Positions 17,218-25,454 of a stretch of 37,285 nt of DNA are shown here, in pieces. Numbering within the stretch: the first letter of the stretch is position 1; every line of letters begins with the position of its first letter. Position numbers and translations under genes: made by a program. The stretch is from an uncultured Muribaculaceae bacterium (GTDB taxonomy: Bacteria > Bacteroidota > Bacteroidia > Bacteroidales > Muribaculaceae): assembly GCA_947178505.1 (NCBI GenBank), contig CAMWYR010000019.1:1-37285 (forward strand), read 5' to 3'. The notes under the pieces were generated by a model. That model was not told the origin of the DNA. It worked only from the letters and a program-made list of their open reading frames with translations, and did no database searches.

Positions 17218-18630
17218 ATGACCATGAATTTTCGTAATCTGACAGCACTTCTTCTCGCAGCTGCCGCAGTAATCCCCGGCGTGGCGAGACCCAAAGAGAA
17301 CTTAGGCGACAAGAAAGCCGCATCTCCCTCCCCGGAATGGCTTGAATCAGCCGTAATATATGAGGCCAACCTGCGTCAAGGCACCGAGACCCGCGACTTC
17401 AAGGGCCTGCAGCGTGAGCTCCCCCGCCTGAAGGACCTCGGTGTCGATGTGATCTGGCTTATGCCTATTCACCCGATCAGCAAGGAGCTTCGCAAGGGAA
17501 CGCTCGGCTCTTATTATGCCGTGCAGGACTACAAGGGTGTCAACCCGGAGTTCGGCACCATGGAAGACCTCAAGGAATTCGTGCGCACGGCCCACACGCT
17601 CGGTATGAAGGTTATCCTCGACGAAGTGTGCAACCATACGGGCGCCGACCACGCGTGGGTGACGGAGCATCCCGAATACTACGCACTCAACGAGAAGGGC
17701 GAGAAATTCGGTCCGTTCGACTGGACCGATGTTTATAAGCTCGACTACACCAACCCCGCCACGCGTGCCGCTATGACCGACGCCCTCAAATTCTGGATTG
17801 AAGAGGCCGACATCGACGGCTACCGCTGTGATGTTGCCGGCCAGGTGCCCACTGATTATTGGGAGGAAGCGCGTCCGCAGCTCCAGGCCGTTAAGCCGGT
17901 GCTGATGCTCGCCGAGGCTGACACTCCGTCGCTGCTCGTAGAGGCATTCGACGTGGACTACGCATGGCCTATGAAGGATGTGTTCAACGCCATCGCTGCC
18001 ACGAAGGGCATCAATAAATGGGCCGAGGAGCACAAGGAGAACCGACCGAAGATGACGGCAGCCGACATTCCGGCCCTCCTGGAGCGCCAGAAGAAGGAGT
18101 ATCCCGCAGGCTCGCGCCACATGAATATGGTGACCAATCACGACCTCAACTCGTGGGAGGGCACCGAGTTCGACCGCTTCGGCCCCGCCACGGGCCTCTT
18201 CGCCGTGCTGAGCTACACGCTTCCGGGCGTCCCGATGATGTACACGGGGCAGGAAGTGGGTTTCAACCATGGCTTCGAGTTCTTTGAGCAGGACAGCATC
18301 CAGCCCAATTATGAGCGTAATGAGGTGACCGCCTTCTACGAGACTCTCAATGCCCTCAAGCATGCTAACCGCGCGCTCGACGCAAGCGTCGGCATCGACT
18401 TCTACAAGGCTACCGATCCGGACATCCTCTGCTTCGTGCGCGAGACTCCGAATGCCGACGGCAGTGACAGCAAGGTGATGGTCGTGGCCAATCTTTCTGA
18501 TAAGACGGCGCCGCTTCAGCTGCTTGCCCGCGGACTTGACGTGCAGGATCTCACCGATGTGTTCTCCGGGAATAAGGCCGAGCTTCCTGCCGAGCTGAAG
18601 CCCTGGCAGTATCTTGTGCTTGCTAAATAA
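17218..18630 (+). CDS. Secreted GH13 alpha-amylase family glycoside hydrolase
   Basis: A 470-residue enzyme with a signal peptide (hydrophobic residues 8-20, likely cut near PGVA), so probably periplasmic or surface-exposed. It acts on alpha-1,4-linked glucans or oligosaccharides. The TIM barrel shows the four GH13 regions: DEVCNH (135-140), GYRCDVAG with nucleophile D205, MLAEAD with acid/base E233, and TNHDLNS with D309. A small C-terminal beta domain ends the protein. No starch-binding module and no SusC/SusD pair is nearby. The ATG at 17218 (or 17224) follows the leuS stop by 9 bases, so it is probably cotranscribed with leuS, an odd partner. The exact substrate is not clear. Confidence 0.92.
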   Translation: MTMNFRNLTALLLAAAAVIPGVARPKENLGDKKAASPSPEWLESAVIYEANLRQGTETRDFKGLQRELPRLKDLGVDVIWLMPIHPISKELRKGTLGSYYAVQDYKGVNPEFGTMEDLKEFVRTAHTLGMKVILDEVCNHTGADHAWVTEHPEYYALNEKGEKFGPFDWTDVYKLDYTNPATRAAMTDALKFWIEEADIDGYRCDVAGQVPTDYWEEARPQLQAVKPVLMLAEADTPSLLVEAFDVDYAWPMKDVFNAIAATKGINKWAEEHKENRPKMTAADIPALLERQKKEYPAGSRHMNMVTNHDLNSWEGTEFDRFGPATGLFAVLSYTLPGVPMMYTGQEVGFNHGFEFFEQDSIQPNYERNEVTAFYETLNALKHANRALDASVGIDFYKATDPDILCFVRETPNADGSDSKVMVVANLSDKTAPLQLLARGLDVQDLTDVFSGNKAELPAELKPWQYLVLAK

Positions 18631-18647
18631 TTCGCAGTTATATATCG

Positions 18648-18673
18648 GGCTGCCGGAGTATCATCCGGCAGCC
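18648..18673 (+). terminator. Hairpin between amylase gene and purC
   Basis: A perfect 10-bp GC-rich stem (18648-18657 with 18664-18673) and a 6-base loop, but no T run after it. It may be a partial terminator or an RNA-processing or stabilising structure. No purC promoter consensus was found behind it, so some read-through into purC is likely. Confidence 0.45.
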
Positions 18674-18732
18674 TGCTCTCCATTTCAACATCAACACAGA
18701 ACATGCGGCTGAGGCCGTAAAAAACAATACAA

Positions 18733-19680
18733 ATGGCATCAACACTCACTTCCACCGATTTCGACTTCAAGGGTCAGAAATCGCTCTATCATGGCAAAGT
18801 GCGCGATGTGTATGACATCGACGACAAGTATCTCGTAATGGTGGCTACCGACCGCATCTCGGCGTTCGACGTTATCCTCCCGAAGGGTATTCCCTTCAAG
18901 GGCCAGGTGCTCAATCAGATTGCGGCCTACTTCCTCGACGCTACGTCGGACATCGTGCCCAACTGGAAAATCGATGTTCCGGATCCGATGGTTACGATCG
19001 GCACCAAGTGCGAGCCTCTCAAGATTGAGATGATCGTGCGCGGCTATCTCGCGGGTTCGGCATGGCGCGACTATAAGGCTGGCAACCGTGAGATCTGCGG
19101 CGTAAAGCTTCCGGAGGGCATGAAGGAGAATCAGAAGTTTGAGACTCCCATCCTCACTCCCACCACGAAGGCTGATGAGGGTCATGACGAGAATATCTCA
19201 CGCGAGGAAATCATCGCCCGCGGCATCGTGCCGGAGGACGTTTACGAGCAGGTTGAGAAGTATGCTCTGGCTCTCTTCGAGCGCGGTTCGGAAATGGCAG
19301 CCCGCCAGGGTCTGATCCTTGTCGATACGAAGTATGAATTCGGTCTGAAGGATGGCAAGGTGATCCTCATCGATGAGATCCACACTCCCGACTCGTCACG
19401 CTATTTCTATGCCGACGGTTATCAGGAGCGTTTTGAGAAGGGTGAGGAACAGCGTCAGCTCTCCAAGGAATTCGTGCGTCAGTGGCTCATCGCCAACGGC
19501 TTTATGGGCAAGGAGGGTCAGACGGTGCCCGAGATGACTCCTGAATATTGCGATGAAGTGAGCAAGCGCTATATCGAACTCTACGAGCACATCACCGGCA
19601 GCAAGTTCGTGCCCGCCGACGAGTCCAACCTCAACGAGCGCCTCGAGAAGAACATCTCAGCCGCTCTCGAGACTCTCTGA
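18733..19680 (+). CDS. purC: Phosphoribosylaminoimidazole-succinocarboxamide synthase
   Basis: A 315-residue cytosolic SAICAR synthetase of purine biosynthesis: it joins CAIR and aspartate using ATP. Recognisable segments are GKVRDVY (21-27) in the ATP loop, DRISAFD (40-46), [11 protein letters not shown] (101-111) and [11 protein letters not shown] near 215. This is the longer form (about 315 residues against about 240 in E. coli) common in Bacteroidota. It follows the amylase gene by about 100 bases holding a hairpin, and ends 35 bases before a terminator. Complete, with no anomalies. Confidence 0.97.
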   Translation: MASTLTSTDFDFKGQKSLYHGKVRDVYDIDDKYLVMVATDRISAFDVILPKGIPFKGQVLNQIAAYFLDATSDIVPNWKIDVPDPMVTIGTKCEPLKIEMIVRGYLAGSAWRDYKAGNREICGVKLPEGMKENQKFETPILTPTTKADEGHDENISREEIIARGIVPEDVYEQVEKYALALFERGSEMAARQGLILVDTKYEFGLKDGKVILIDEIHTPDSSRYFYADGYQERFEKGEEQRQLSKEFVRQWLIANGFMGKEGQTVPEMTPEYCDEVSKRYIELYEHITGSKFVPADESNLNERLEKNISAALETL

Positions 19681-19715
19681 GCTCCCGCGTCATCAAACTG
19701 ACAATCCCCCATACA

Positions 19716-19752
19716 CAGCGCCGCAATCGAGTGATTGCGGCGTTGCCTTTAT
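19716..19752 (+). terminator. Terminator after purC
   Basis: A stem of 10 perfect base pairs (19719-19728 with 19733-19742) that extends by three more through a G-U pair, with loop GAGT, followed by a T-rich tract. It lies 35 bases after the purC stop. Confidence 0.75.
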
Positions 19753-19840
19753 CTTGAATTATTCACGATGTTTCTACCCTTGCAAGGATACAACCTACGA
19801 TAAATCGGCATTTTCGGGGTAGCCAAACTACAATAATACA

Positions 19841-19892
19841 AAAAGTGTGTCTGAGACGCGAAACAAAAGAGTCGCGTCTCAGACACACTTTT
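19841..19892. terminator. Strong terminator of the wza-wzc-phosphatase operon, bidirectional
   Basis: A perfect 21-bp inverted repeat (19841-19861 with 19872-19892) around a 10-base loop. The A tract at 19840-19844 becomes a T run downstream of the hairpin on the minus strand, just past the phosphatase stop at 19910. On the plus strand it ends in TTTT as well, giving purC a second stop signal. Confidence 0.85.
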
Positions 19893-19909
19893 ACGTTATA
19901 GTATCAAAC

Positions 19910-20635
19910 TTACAGTTCGGTGCTGGTTTTGGCTACGTCGATGATCCGGGAGAGTGCGGATGCGCTCTTGGGACGCTTGTCGAGGATGGCGTCAAACACA
20001 TGCTTGCGATGAAGGTCGGATCCGAGCATGTCAATCATGCCCTGCTCAAGCATCCACTCAATCTTCTTCTGCGCAACCTGACCATAACCGCCGAGCAACG
20101 ACATATAGTTGGCCTGGAACCGCACTCCGCGGTCTTTCCATTTGCGGTAGTCATTCTCTTCCATATAGCGGTAGCGCTCCGGATGAGCAAGCACGGGAAT
20201 GAGACCCGCCTTGAACACTCCGTCGATCATTTCATCCATTCCTATCGGCGGATTCACGTAAGAAGTCTCCACCAACAGATGCTCACCCTTCTCCCCCAGA
20301 GGGAGGAAATCCTTCTCCTTCAGACGCTCCTCAAAAAGCGAATCGAGCATATTCTCAGCTGCTAAATGGAGCTCCACGTTCCCCGTATATTCCTTCTTAA
20401 GCTGCTCGAAACGGTCGCGCAACTTCTGAGTAGTGTTAGGACAATCCTCCATGATATGCGGAGTGAGCCAGAGCTTCCTCACACCCGCCGCCTCAAGCGC
20501 GGCCAACGCAGAAAGCGATTCCTCCATCGTGCGGATGCCGTCGTCGACCCCGGGAAGAATATGGGAATGCCAGTCGGTCATACCCTCAAGCATTCCTGAT
20601 TTTCCAAGTTTTGAAACCGATTTAAATGGCCACAT
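19910..20635 (-). CDS. PHP-type protein-tyrosine phosphatase, CpsB/CapC/YwqE family
   Basis: A 241-residue metal-dependent phosphatase of the PHP fold that removes phosphate from the tyrosine autokinase controlling polysaccharide export. Metal-binding motifs stand in family order: DWHSHILPGVDDG (21-33), TPHI (58-61), AENM (93-96), AHPERY (150-155) and GSDLH (205-209). It lacks a signal peptide and should act at the cytoplasmic face of the membrane. It is encoded 79 bases downstream of the Wzc-type kinase gene, its likely substrate, and is the last gene before a strong terminator. Firmicutes CpsB proteins have the same role, whereas Proteobacteria use an unrelated Wzb. Confidence 0.92.
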   Translation of the reverse strand: MWPFKSVSKLGKSGMLEGMTDWHSHILPGVDDGIRTMEESLSALAALEAAGVRKLWLTPHIMEDCPNTTQKLRDRFEQLKKEYTGNVELHLAAENMLDSLFEERLKEKDFLPLGEKGEHLLVETSYVNPPIGMDEMIDGVFKAGLIPVLAHPERYRYMEENDYRKWKDRGVRFQANYMSLLGGYGQVAQKKIEWMLEQGMIDMLGSDLHRKHVFDAILDKRPKSASALSRIIDVAKTSTEL

Positions 20636-20714
20636 ATTGATGCTAAATTATCAGATTATTCTTAAACAATACCCCATTCCACCTGACGGAGGAACGGGGC
20701 GTTGTATGCTTGTA

Positions 20715-23123
20715 TCAATCTTGAGCAGAATGGTAATAACCATATCCGCCATAACCATAATGACTGAATCCCCTCTCCGTGCCGTTAAGCAGAACTGACA
20801 TCTGCTTGAAGCGATACGACGAATAAAGCTCATCGATATCCTTAATGGCGCGCTTCTCAAGCAATCCGGCACGCACGATGAAGATAGTGCGGTCGGCAAG
20901 GGGCGAGAGGATCTGCGTATCGACCACCACATCCACCGGCGGACAGTCGAGCAGGATATAGTCGTAATGCTTGCGGGCATCCTCCACAAGTTGCGCCATG
21001 CGCGGCGATTCAAGAAGCTCGGCAGGATTGGGAGGACGATGCCCGATGGGGAGCACTGACAGGTTCGGCTCCTCACGATCGTTGATCACGAGCGACTGCC
21101 AGTTGTCAGTGTTTCCCGTCAGATAGGCCGTGATACCCTTCGAAGGCATTCCCACGAACTGCGACGAAGAGCCATGACGGAGGTCGCAGTCAATGATCAG
21201 CACCTTCTTGCCCTTGATTGCGAACGAGCAACCGAGATTGAATGTCACGAACGACTTACCGCTACCCGGATTGAACGACGTGATGAGGATCACGTTCGAG
21301 TTCGAGCCGTGCGACATGAAGTCGAGGTTACCGCGCACAATTCGGAATGACTCGTTGATAATGTCGCGATTACCTGCGATCACGCGCACCGGAATCGTCT
21401 CAAGCTGCTTACCCATCGATTTCTTGGCAAAGAGCTTCCTGAGGGCTGCGAATCTTTCCTTCTTGACAGCCATAGGAATCTCTCCCATGAAGGGAGTGGC
21501 CATAGTAGAGAGATCCTTGCGCGAGCGCACCTTTGTATTATTCGATTCGATCACATAGACAGCACCTGCAGGCAGGCAGAGACCAAGTAGGAATGCGATA
21601 GAGATCATCAGAGCCTTCTTGGGCGACACGGGAGCCGTGGGGCCGAACGGAGGCGTGATGATGCGAGTATTGTCGGCCGTGAAGGTCTGCGTAAGCTCAT
21701 TCTCCTCACGCTTCTGTAGAAGATAGAGATAGAGCTGCTCCTTCACCTTCTGCTGGCGCTCCACGCTCAGAAGATACTTGGCCTGATTTGGAGCAGAGGC
21801 AAGCTGGCCTTTTAATTCGCCCTGCGACTTCTCATAACCCTTGAGCTTGCTTTCGAGAAAGAGCACCCTATTCTTGAGACTGCGCTCGATCGACTGACGC
21901 AAACCCTCAAGCTGAGTGTCATAATCCTTCACGATAGGATTGGTCGCAGAAGTGCTTTCAGCAAGATTATTGCGCGTGAGAAGAAGGGTGTTATACTGTG
22001 AGATCTCCGGAGCCGAACCGACGTTGACCGGAATCACGCTGTTTTTGTTGGCAGGATTCTGTACATAATCGTAGAAATAGCGCGCCATGCTTAACTCAGT
22101 GGCAACCGTGATCACCTCCTGTTGGATTTCATGGGTCGACTTCATGTTCATTATCGCCGCCTCCTGAAGGTCGGGCACGAGAGTCTGCGATTTATAGCGC
22201 ATGATGTCGGAATCGACGTTGCCGAGTTCCTTCTCAATGACGCTCAGACGCTCATCGATAAATTTTGAAGTCGCAAGCGAGATGCGGTTCTTATCAGAGA
22301 TCCATTTCGAGGTGTAGACATCGAGCACAGTATTCAGGATATCATCGGCACGCTCCACGGAAGTATCCTTGATGTTCAGATCAAGCACATCGGCATCCTT
22401 ATCCACGAGGTCACCCTTGACTTTATTGGTATATGCCTCGACGGTCGGGATAAAGGCCTTGCGCACGACATCTATAGTGACGGTCTCATCAGGCGCCGGG
22501 CCCGCATAGCGCTGGTTGGGGGTGAAGGTAATCGTACCGATAGGGGTCTTCACGGCCTTGAATCCGGCGTTCACCTTTATTTCCTTGTCGAATTTAAACT
22601 TTTTGTTGTTGGCATACTTCACGAACTTATAAAGGCGGCCCGAACCATCCGGCTGGAGGTCGATCCGGAAGGAGCCGGCCTGCGTGGCGGGAAGATCCGG
22701 AATCACCACATCAAAGGGGAGATTAGAGCCGTAAAGCGTAACCTTATGGGGAAATTCCTTCTGCAGATAGTCGACGTCAAGATGCAGACGCTGCACAACC
22801 TCCGACATCACAGCCGGCGACATCAGCGAGATAAGCTCATTGTAAACATTGGTATTGGTCGACACAAGGCCGAGCGACGAGAACGAACTGGCGATATCAC
22901 CGACACCGCCGCCGCCGTCCTGATCTTTTATCAGCACCTGCATACTGCGTAAGAACTGAGGCTGCTGGCGGTAGACGTAGACCACGCCGGCCAAGGTGAA
23001 GAAAAGTATAGAAATGACAAACCATTTCCATTTCTCAAGACATGCCTGGAGGAACCGGACCGCCGAGAAGCTCTCTTCCGAATCAGAGTTCTGAGCGTTT
23101 GATGTTTGGTTATTTTTGCTCAT
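20715..23123 (-). CDS. Polysaccharide co-polymerase / tyrosine autokinase (Wzc type)
   Basis: An 802-residue inner-membrane protein that controls chain length and export of polysaccharide. It has a first membrane helix at about 34-52, a large periplasmic Wzz-type domain with coiled-coil stretches, a second helix near 500-525 (ALMISIAFLLGLCLPAGA) and a cytoplasmic BY-kinase domain. Kinase motifs: Walker A NPGSGKS (618-624), Walker A' VLIIDCDLR (641-649) and Walker B ILLDCPP (723-729). The C-terminal tail 785-802 has five tyrosines in a Gly-Tyr-rich cluster, the usual autophosphorylation site. The kinase is fused to the Wzz part as in Proteobacteria. It lies between the Wza-type gene and the phosphatase gene. 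Confidence 0.95.
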   Translation of the reverse strand: MSKNNQTSNAQNSDSEESFSAVRFLQACLEKWKWFVISILFFTLAGVVYVYRQQPQFLRSMQVLIKDQDGGGGVGDIASSFSSLGLVSTNTNVYNELISLMSPAVMSEVVQRLHLDVDYLQKEFPHKVTLYGSNLPFDVVIPDLPATQAGSFRIDLQPDGSGRLYKFVKYANNKKFKFDKEIKVNAGFKAVKTPIGTITFTPNQRYAGPAPDETVTIDVVRKAFIPTVEAYTNKVKGDLVDKDADVLDLNIKDTSVERADDILNTVLDVYTSKWISDKNRISLATSKFIDERLSVIEKELGNVDSDIMRYKSQTLVPDLQEAAIMNMKSTHEIQQEVITVATELSMARYFYDYVQNPANKNSVIPVNVGSAPEISQYNTLLLTRNNLAESTSATNPIVKDYDTQLEGLRQSIERSLKNRVLFLESKLKGYEKSQGELKGQLASAPNQAKYLLSVERQQKVKEQLYLYLLQKREENELTQTFTADNTRIITPPFGPTAPVSPKKALMISIAFLLGLCLPAGAVYVIESNNTKVRSRKDLSTMATPFMGEIPMAVKKERFAALRKLFAKKSMGKQLETIPVRVIAGNRDIINESFRIVRGNLDFMSHGSNSNVILITSFNPGSGKSFVTFNLGCSFAIKGKKVLIIDCDLRHGSSSQFVGMPSKGITAYLTGNTDNWQSLVINDREEPNLSVLPIGHRPPNPAELLESPRMAQLVEDARKHYDYILLDCPPVDVVVDTQILSPLADRTIFIVRAGLLEKRAIKDIDELYSSYRFKQMSVLLNGTERGFSHYGYGGYGYYHSAQD

Positions 23124-23241
23124 TTGACTTGCAAACGACTATTCTGAAGTAAGTTATACAAATATCAGCGACACGGACACTTCTTTATCCGGCGCCATCG
23201 GAGGCTGCGGCCCGACACGCGCCACAACTACTCATTATTAT

Positions 23242-23275
23242 ACGCAAAAAGAGCCTGCTTTATTGCGTGCTCTTT
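23242..23275 (-). promoter_or_regulatory. Mutually exclusive hairpins in the wza-wzc intergenic RNA
   Basis: On the minus-strand RNA, a 7-bp stem (23275-23269 with 23054-like partner 23254-23248) is followed by a short T run and could act as a weak terminator. A second 6-bp stem (23068-like arm 23268-23263 with 23247-23242) uses the loop of the first and the bases just after it. Pairing one makes the other hard to form. It sits in the 173-base gap between the Wza-type and Wzc-type genes. Confidence 0.4.
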
Positions 23276-23296
23276 CCGTTCGGGAGAAGGATATGA

Positions 23297-24142
23297 TTAT
23301 TTTTTCACGAACACACCAACTGTGGTGGCGGCCGTAGTGAGGAGCGAGGCGAACGACATCCAGAAGCTTACGCTGAAGATATTATTGCCGTTCACATTGG
23401 CCGAACGCTTAAGTTCTTCGCTGGGCGCAACGTACACCACGTCGTTCTGGCGGAGATAATACACGGGCGAATTCATTGTCTTGTTGAGGTCGGTGAGATC
23501 CACGGTGTAGACGTGCATCTTTCCCTCCTCTTCGCGCACCACCTTCACATTGTCGCGACGCCCCTGGAGCACAAGGTCGCCGGCCACGGCGATCGCATCC
23601 AGAATAGTGTAGTTGTCGGTGTTGATCTCATATCGCCCGGGAGAGGTGACTGCTCCGAGCACATTGACGCCCGTATTGAGGAATTCAACCGACACGGTAG
23701 GATCTTTCACAAGATCGCGGCCCACAAGCTCACCCTTGATGTAGGCTCCGAGTTCGGCGCGGGTCATGCCCTCCACCTTGATATCGCCCAGAAAGGGGAA
23801 GTCGATCGTGCCCTGCGGCGTAACATTATATGCCGTCACGCCCTCCGACTGAGAAACGCGGTAGAGCTGCGAAGTCGCGCCGGTGGCATTTATGGATGCC
23901 CCCTGTGCGCCTACACGATTCGTATATATAGGCAGGTTGAACAAATCGCTCACCGCCGCATCTTTCGACTTGACGACTATGATGAGCTTATCGCCCGGCT
24001 GAACGCGGATAGGCTGTTCGGCGATTACCTCCACCACCGGCTCCGGATTCTGGAAATACGTAATGCGGTCGCGGCTTGCGCAGCTGCTCATAAGCAGCAT
24101 GCTCATGGGAACTGCAATCCCCAATATGCGTGAAATCTTCAT
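23297..24142 (-). CDS. Polysaccharide export outer-membrane lipoprotein (Wza type)
   Basis: A 281-residue lipoprotein expected to form the outer-membrane exit channel for the polysaccharide. The lipobox LLMSSC places the lipidated cysteine at residue 21. A polysaccharide export (Poly_export) domain follows, with QPGDKLIIVVKS (about 54-65), VTPQGTIDFPFLGDIKVEGMTRAE in the middle, and an SLBB-like domain with VNVLGAVTSPGRYEI and YYLRQNDVVYVAP. A hydrophobic C-terminal stretch (FWMSFASLLTTAATTVGVF) ends in KK. The open frame runs upstream to 24256, but only the ATG at 24142 gives a proper lipoprotein signal. First gene of the operon, behind a strong promoter. Confidence 0.93.
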   Translation of the reverse strand: MKISRILGIAVPMSMLLMSSCASRDRITYFQNPEPVVEVIAEQPIRVQPGDKLIIVVKSKDAAVSDLFNLPIYTNRVGAQGASINATGATSQLYRVSQSEGVTAYNVTPQGTIDFPFLGDIKVEGMTRAELGAYIKGELVGRDLVKDPTVSVEFLNTGVNVLGAVTSPGRYEINTDNYTILDAIAVAGDLVLQGRRDNVKVVREEEGKMHVYTVDLTDLNKTMNSPVYYLRQNDVVYVAPSEELKRSANVNGNNIFSVSFWMSFASLLTTAATTVGVFVKK

Positions 24143-24220
24143 GTGTTGAGAAGAATAAATATTGCTTGATTTTATAAGAGCGAGGCAACGACTGCACAAG
24201 CGTACCTCCGCCCCGAATTG

Positions 24221-24252
24221 CAAAATTATAAAAAAATAGGCAATCAGCCAAA
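24221..24252 (-). promoter_or_regulatory. Promoter of the wza-wzc-phosphatase operon
   Basis: Minus-strand reading gives -33 TTTG (24252-24249), a spacer of exactly 20 bases, and TAATTTTG (24228-24221), a full match to the Bacteroidota consensus TTTG-N20-TAnnTTTG. The start codon is about 80 bases downstream. Confidence 0.85.
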
Positions 24253-24290
24253 ACAATAACGAGTGTTTACTAATCTAAAACCTCACTCTG

Positions 24291-24321
24291 TTGCAGATAT
24301 CAGATAAAATGCGTAATTTTG
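24291..24321 (+). promoter_or_regulatory. Promoter of panB
   Basis: -33 TTG (24291-24293), 20-base spacer, then TAATTTTG (24314-24321). It points away from the wza promoter; the two -33 elements are 38 bases apart. The leader before the panB ATG is about 85 bases. Confidence 0.82.
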
Positions 24322-24410
24322 CCTCCCCTCCGCAGGCAAGGAGAGGCCGGACGTCACCACAACCCCGGCTCCAGATGATGATTCAGAAGTAAAATTTATC
24401 AAAATTCAAT

Positions 24411-25232
24411 ATGTCGACCAACACAACAGACAATACCCGAAAAGTGACCACCCGCCGCCTCATTGAGATGAAGCAGCGCGGCGAGAAAATATCAATGCTT
24501 ACGGCTTACGATTATTCATCGGCCAAAATTATAGATGGAGCCGGAATCGACGTGATACTCGTCGGCGACTCGGCCTCCAACGTGATGGCCGGAAACGTTA
24601 CCACCCTTCCCATCACGCTCGACCAGATGATCTATCACGCCAAGTCGGTAATGAAAGGTACGAAGCGCGCTCTCGTTGTTGTCGATCTTCCTTTCGGCTC
24701 CTATCAGGGCAATTCCAAGGAAGCACTCGCCTCCGCAATCCGCATCATGAAGGAGAGCCACGCCGAGGCTGTGAAAATGGAAGGAGGCTCCGAAATCCGC
24801 GAATCAGTGGAGCGCATTCTCTCCGCCGGCATCCCGGTGATGGGCCATCTCGGCCTCACTCCCCAGAGCATCAATAAATTCGGCACCTACAACGTGCGTG
24901 CACGTCAGAAAGAAGAGGCCGACAAACTTATCGAAGATGCGCTTATGCTGCAGGAAATCGGCTGCTTCGCAATCGTGCTGGAAAAGATTCCGGCCGACCT
25001 TGCCCGCCAGGTTGCCGAAAAGCTCACTATTCCTCTGATCGGCATAGGTGCCGGCCCCGGTGTTGATGGACAAGTGCTCGTGATGCACGATATGCTCGGC
25101 ATCAATCAGGGATTCTCGCCCCGCTTCCTTCGCCGCTACGCCGATCTGGCCTCAATCATGAACGACGCCGTCGGCCACTATATCGACGACGTGAAGTCGG
25201 GAGCGTTCCCCACTATCGAAGAATCTTACTAA
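24411..25232 (+). CDS. panB: 3-methyl-2-oxobutanoate hydroxymethyltransferase
   Basis: A 273-residue cytosolic enzyme for the first committed step of pantothenate (coenzyme A) synthesis: it adds a hydroxymethyl group from 5,10-methylene-THF to 2-oxoisovalerate to give ketopantoate. Metal and substrate residues are in place: LVGDSASNV with D53 and S54, VDLPFGSYQ with D92, VKMEGG with K122 and E124, and the catalytic E191 in LEKIPADLA. Length and motifs are standard for the family. Monocistronic between a strong promoter and a strong terminator. It shares its upstream region with the divergent polysaccharide export operon. Confidence 0.97.
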   Translation: MSTNTTDNTRKVTTRRLIEMKQRGEKISMLTAYDYSSAKIIDGAGIDVILVGDSASNVMAGNVTTLPITLDQMIYHAKSVMKGTKRALVVVDLPFGSYQGNSKEALASAIRIMKESHAEAVKMEGGSEIRESVERILSAGIPVMGHLGLTPQSINKFGTYNVRARQKEEADKLIEDALMLQEIGCFAIVLEKIPADLARQVAEKLTIPLIGIGAGPGVDGQVLVMHDMLGINQGFSPRFLRRYADLASIMNDAVGHYIDDVKSGAFPTIEESY

Positions 25233-25288
25233 GACATTCCACCCGGGAAGAATGCTCAGGATTCAAACACCCTCCGGAATTAATCCCC

Positions 25289-25331
25289 ACATAAAAAATG
25301 TTAACGCCTGAGGCGTTAACATTTTTTATGT
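25289..25331 (+). terminator. Terminator after panB
   Basis: A perfect 20-bp inverted repeat (25289-25308 with 25312-25331) with a 3-base loop. The 3' arm contains a run of six T. It starts 57 bases after the panB stop. The A run in the 5' arm makes it possibly active on the other strand too. Confidence 0.88.
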
Positions 25332-25429
25332 AAACACCGGCGCCGCGCGAAACACAGAGATATGAGGAGATAAGAACATCGTTTTTGATTCTTTTAACCT
25401 CTATATTTTATAGATTGATAAATTTTTGC

Positions 25430-25437
25430 TAAATTTG
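25430..25437 (+). promoter_or_regulatory. -7 element of the purF-car-pyr operon
   Basis: TAAATTTG matches TAnnTTTG and ends 17 bases before the ATG at 25455, implying a leader of about ten bases. The -33 region has only TTT at the expected spacing. The surrounding DNA is very AT-rich. Confidence 0.7.
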
Positions 25438-25454
25438 CAAAGCAAAACCGGAAT

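Noticed and set aside
17347..18363. 338-residue open frame on the minus strand inside the GH13 gene
   Set aside because: His/Leu/Val-rich shadow of a GC-rich coding sequence with no recognisable motif; the plus strand encodes intact GH13 motifs.
19841..19892. Perfect 21-bp inverted repeat as an insertion-sequence end or MITE
   Set aside because: No transposase, target duplication or second copy is seen; position and T runs fit a terminator.
23242..23275. H-type pseudoknot in the wza-wzc gap
   Set aside because: Pairing order fits, but both crossing loops would have zero bases, which is sterically unlikely; alternative hairpins explain it better.
24143..24256. 38-residue upstream extension of the Wza-type lipoprotein
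   Set aside because: It overlaps the consensus promoter of the same gene and would bury the lipoprotein signal; the start at 24142 gives a correct lipobox.
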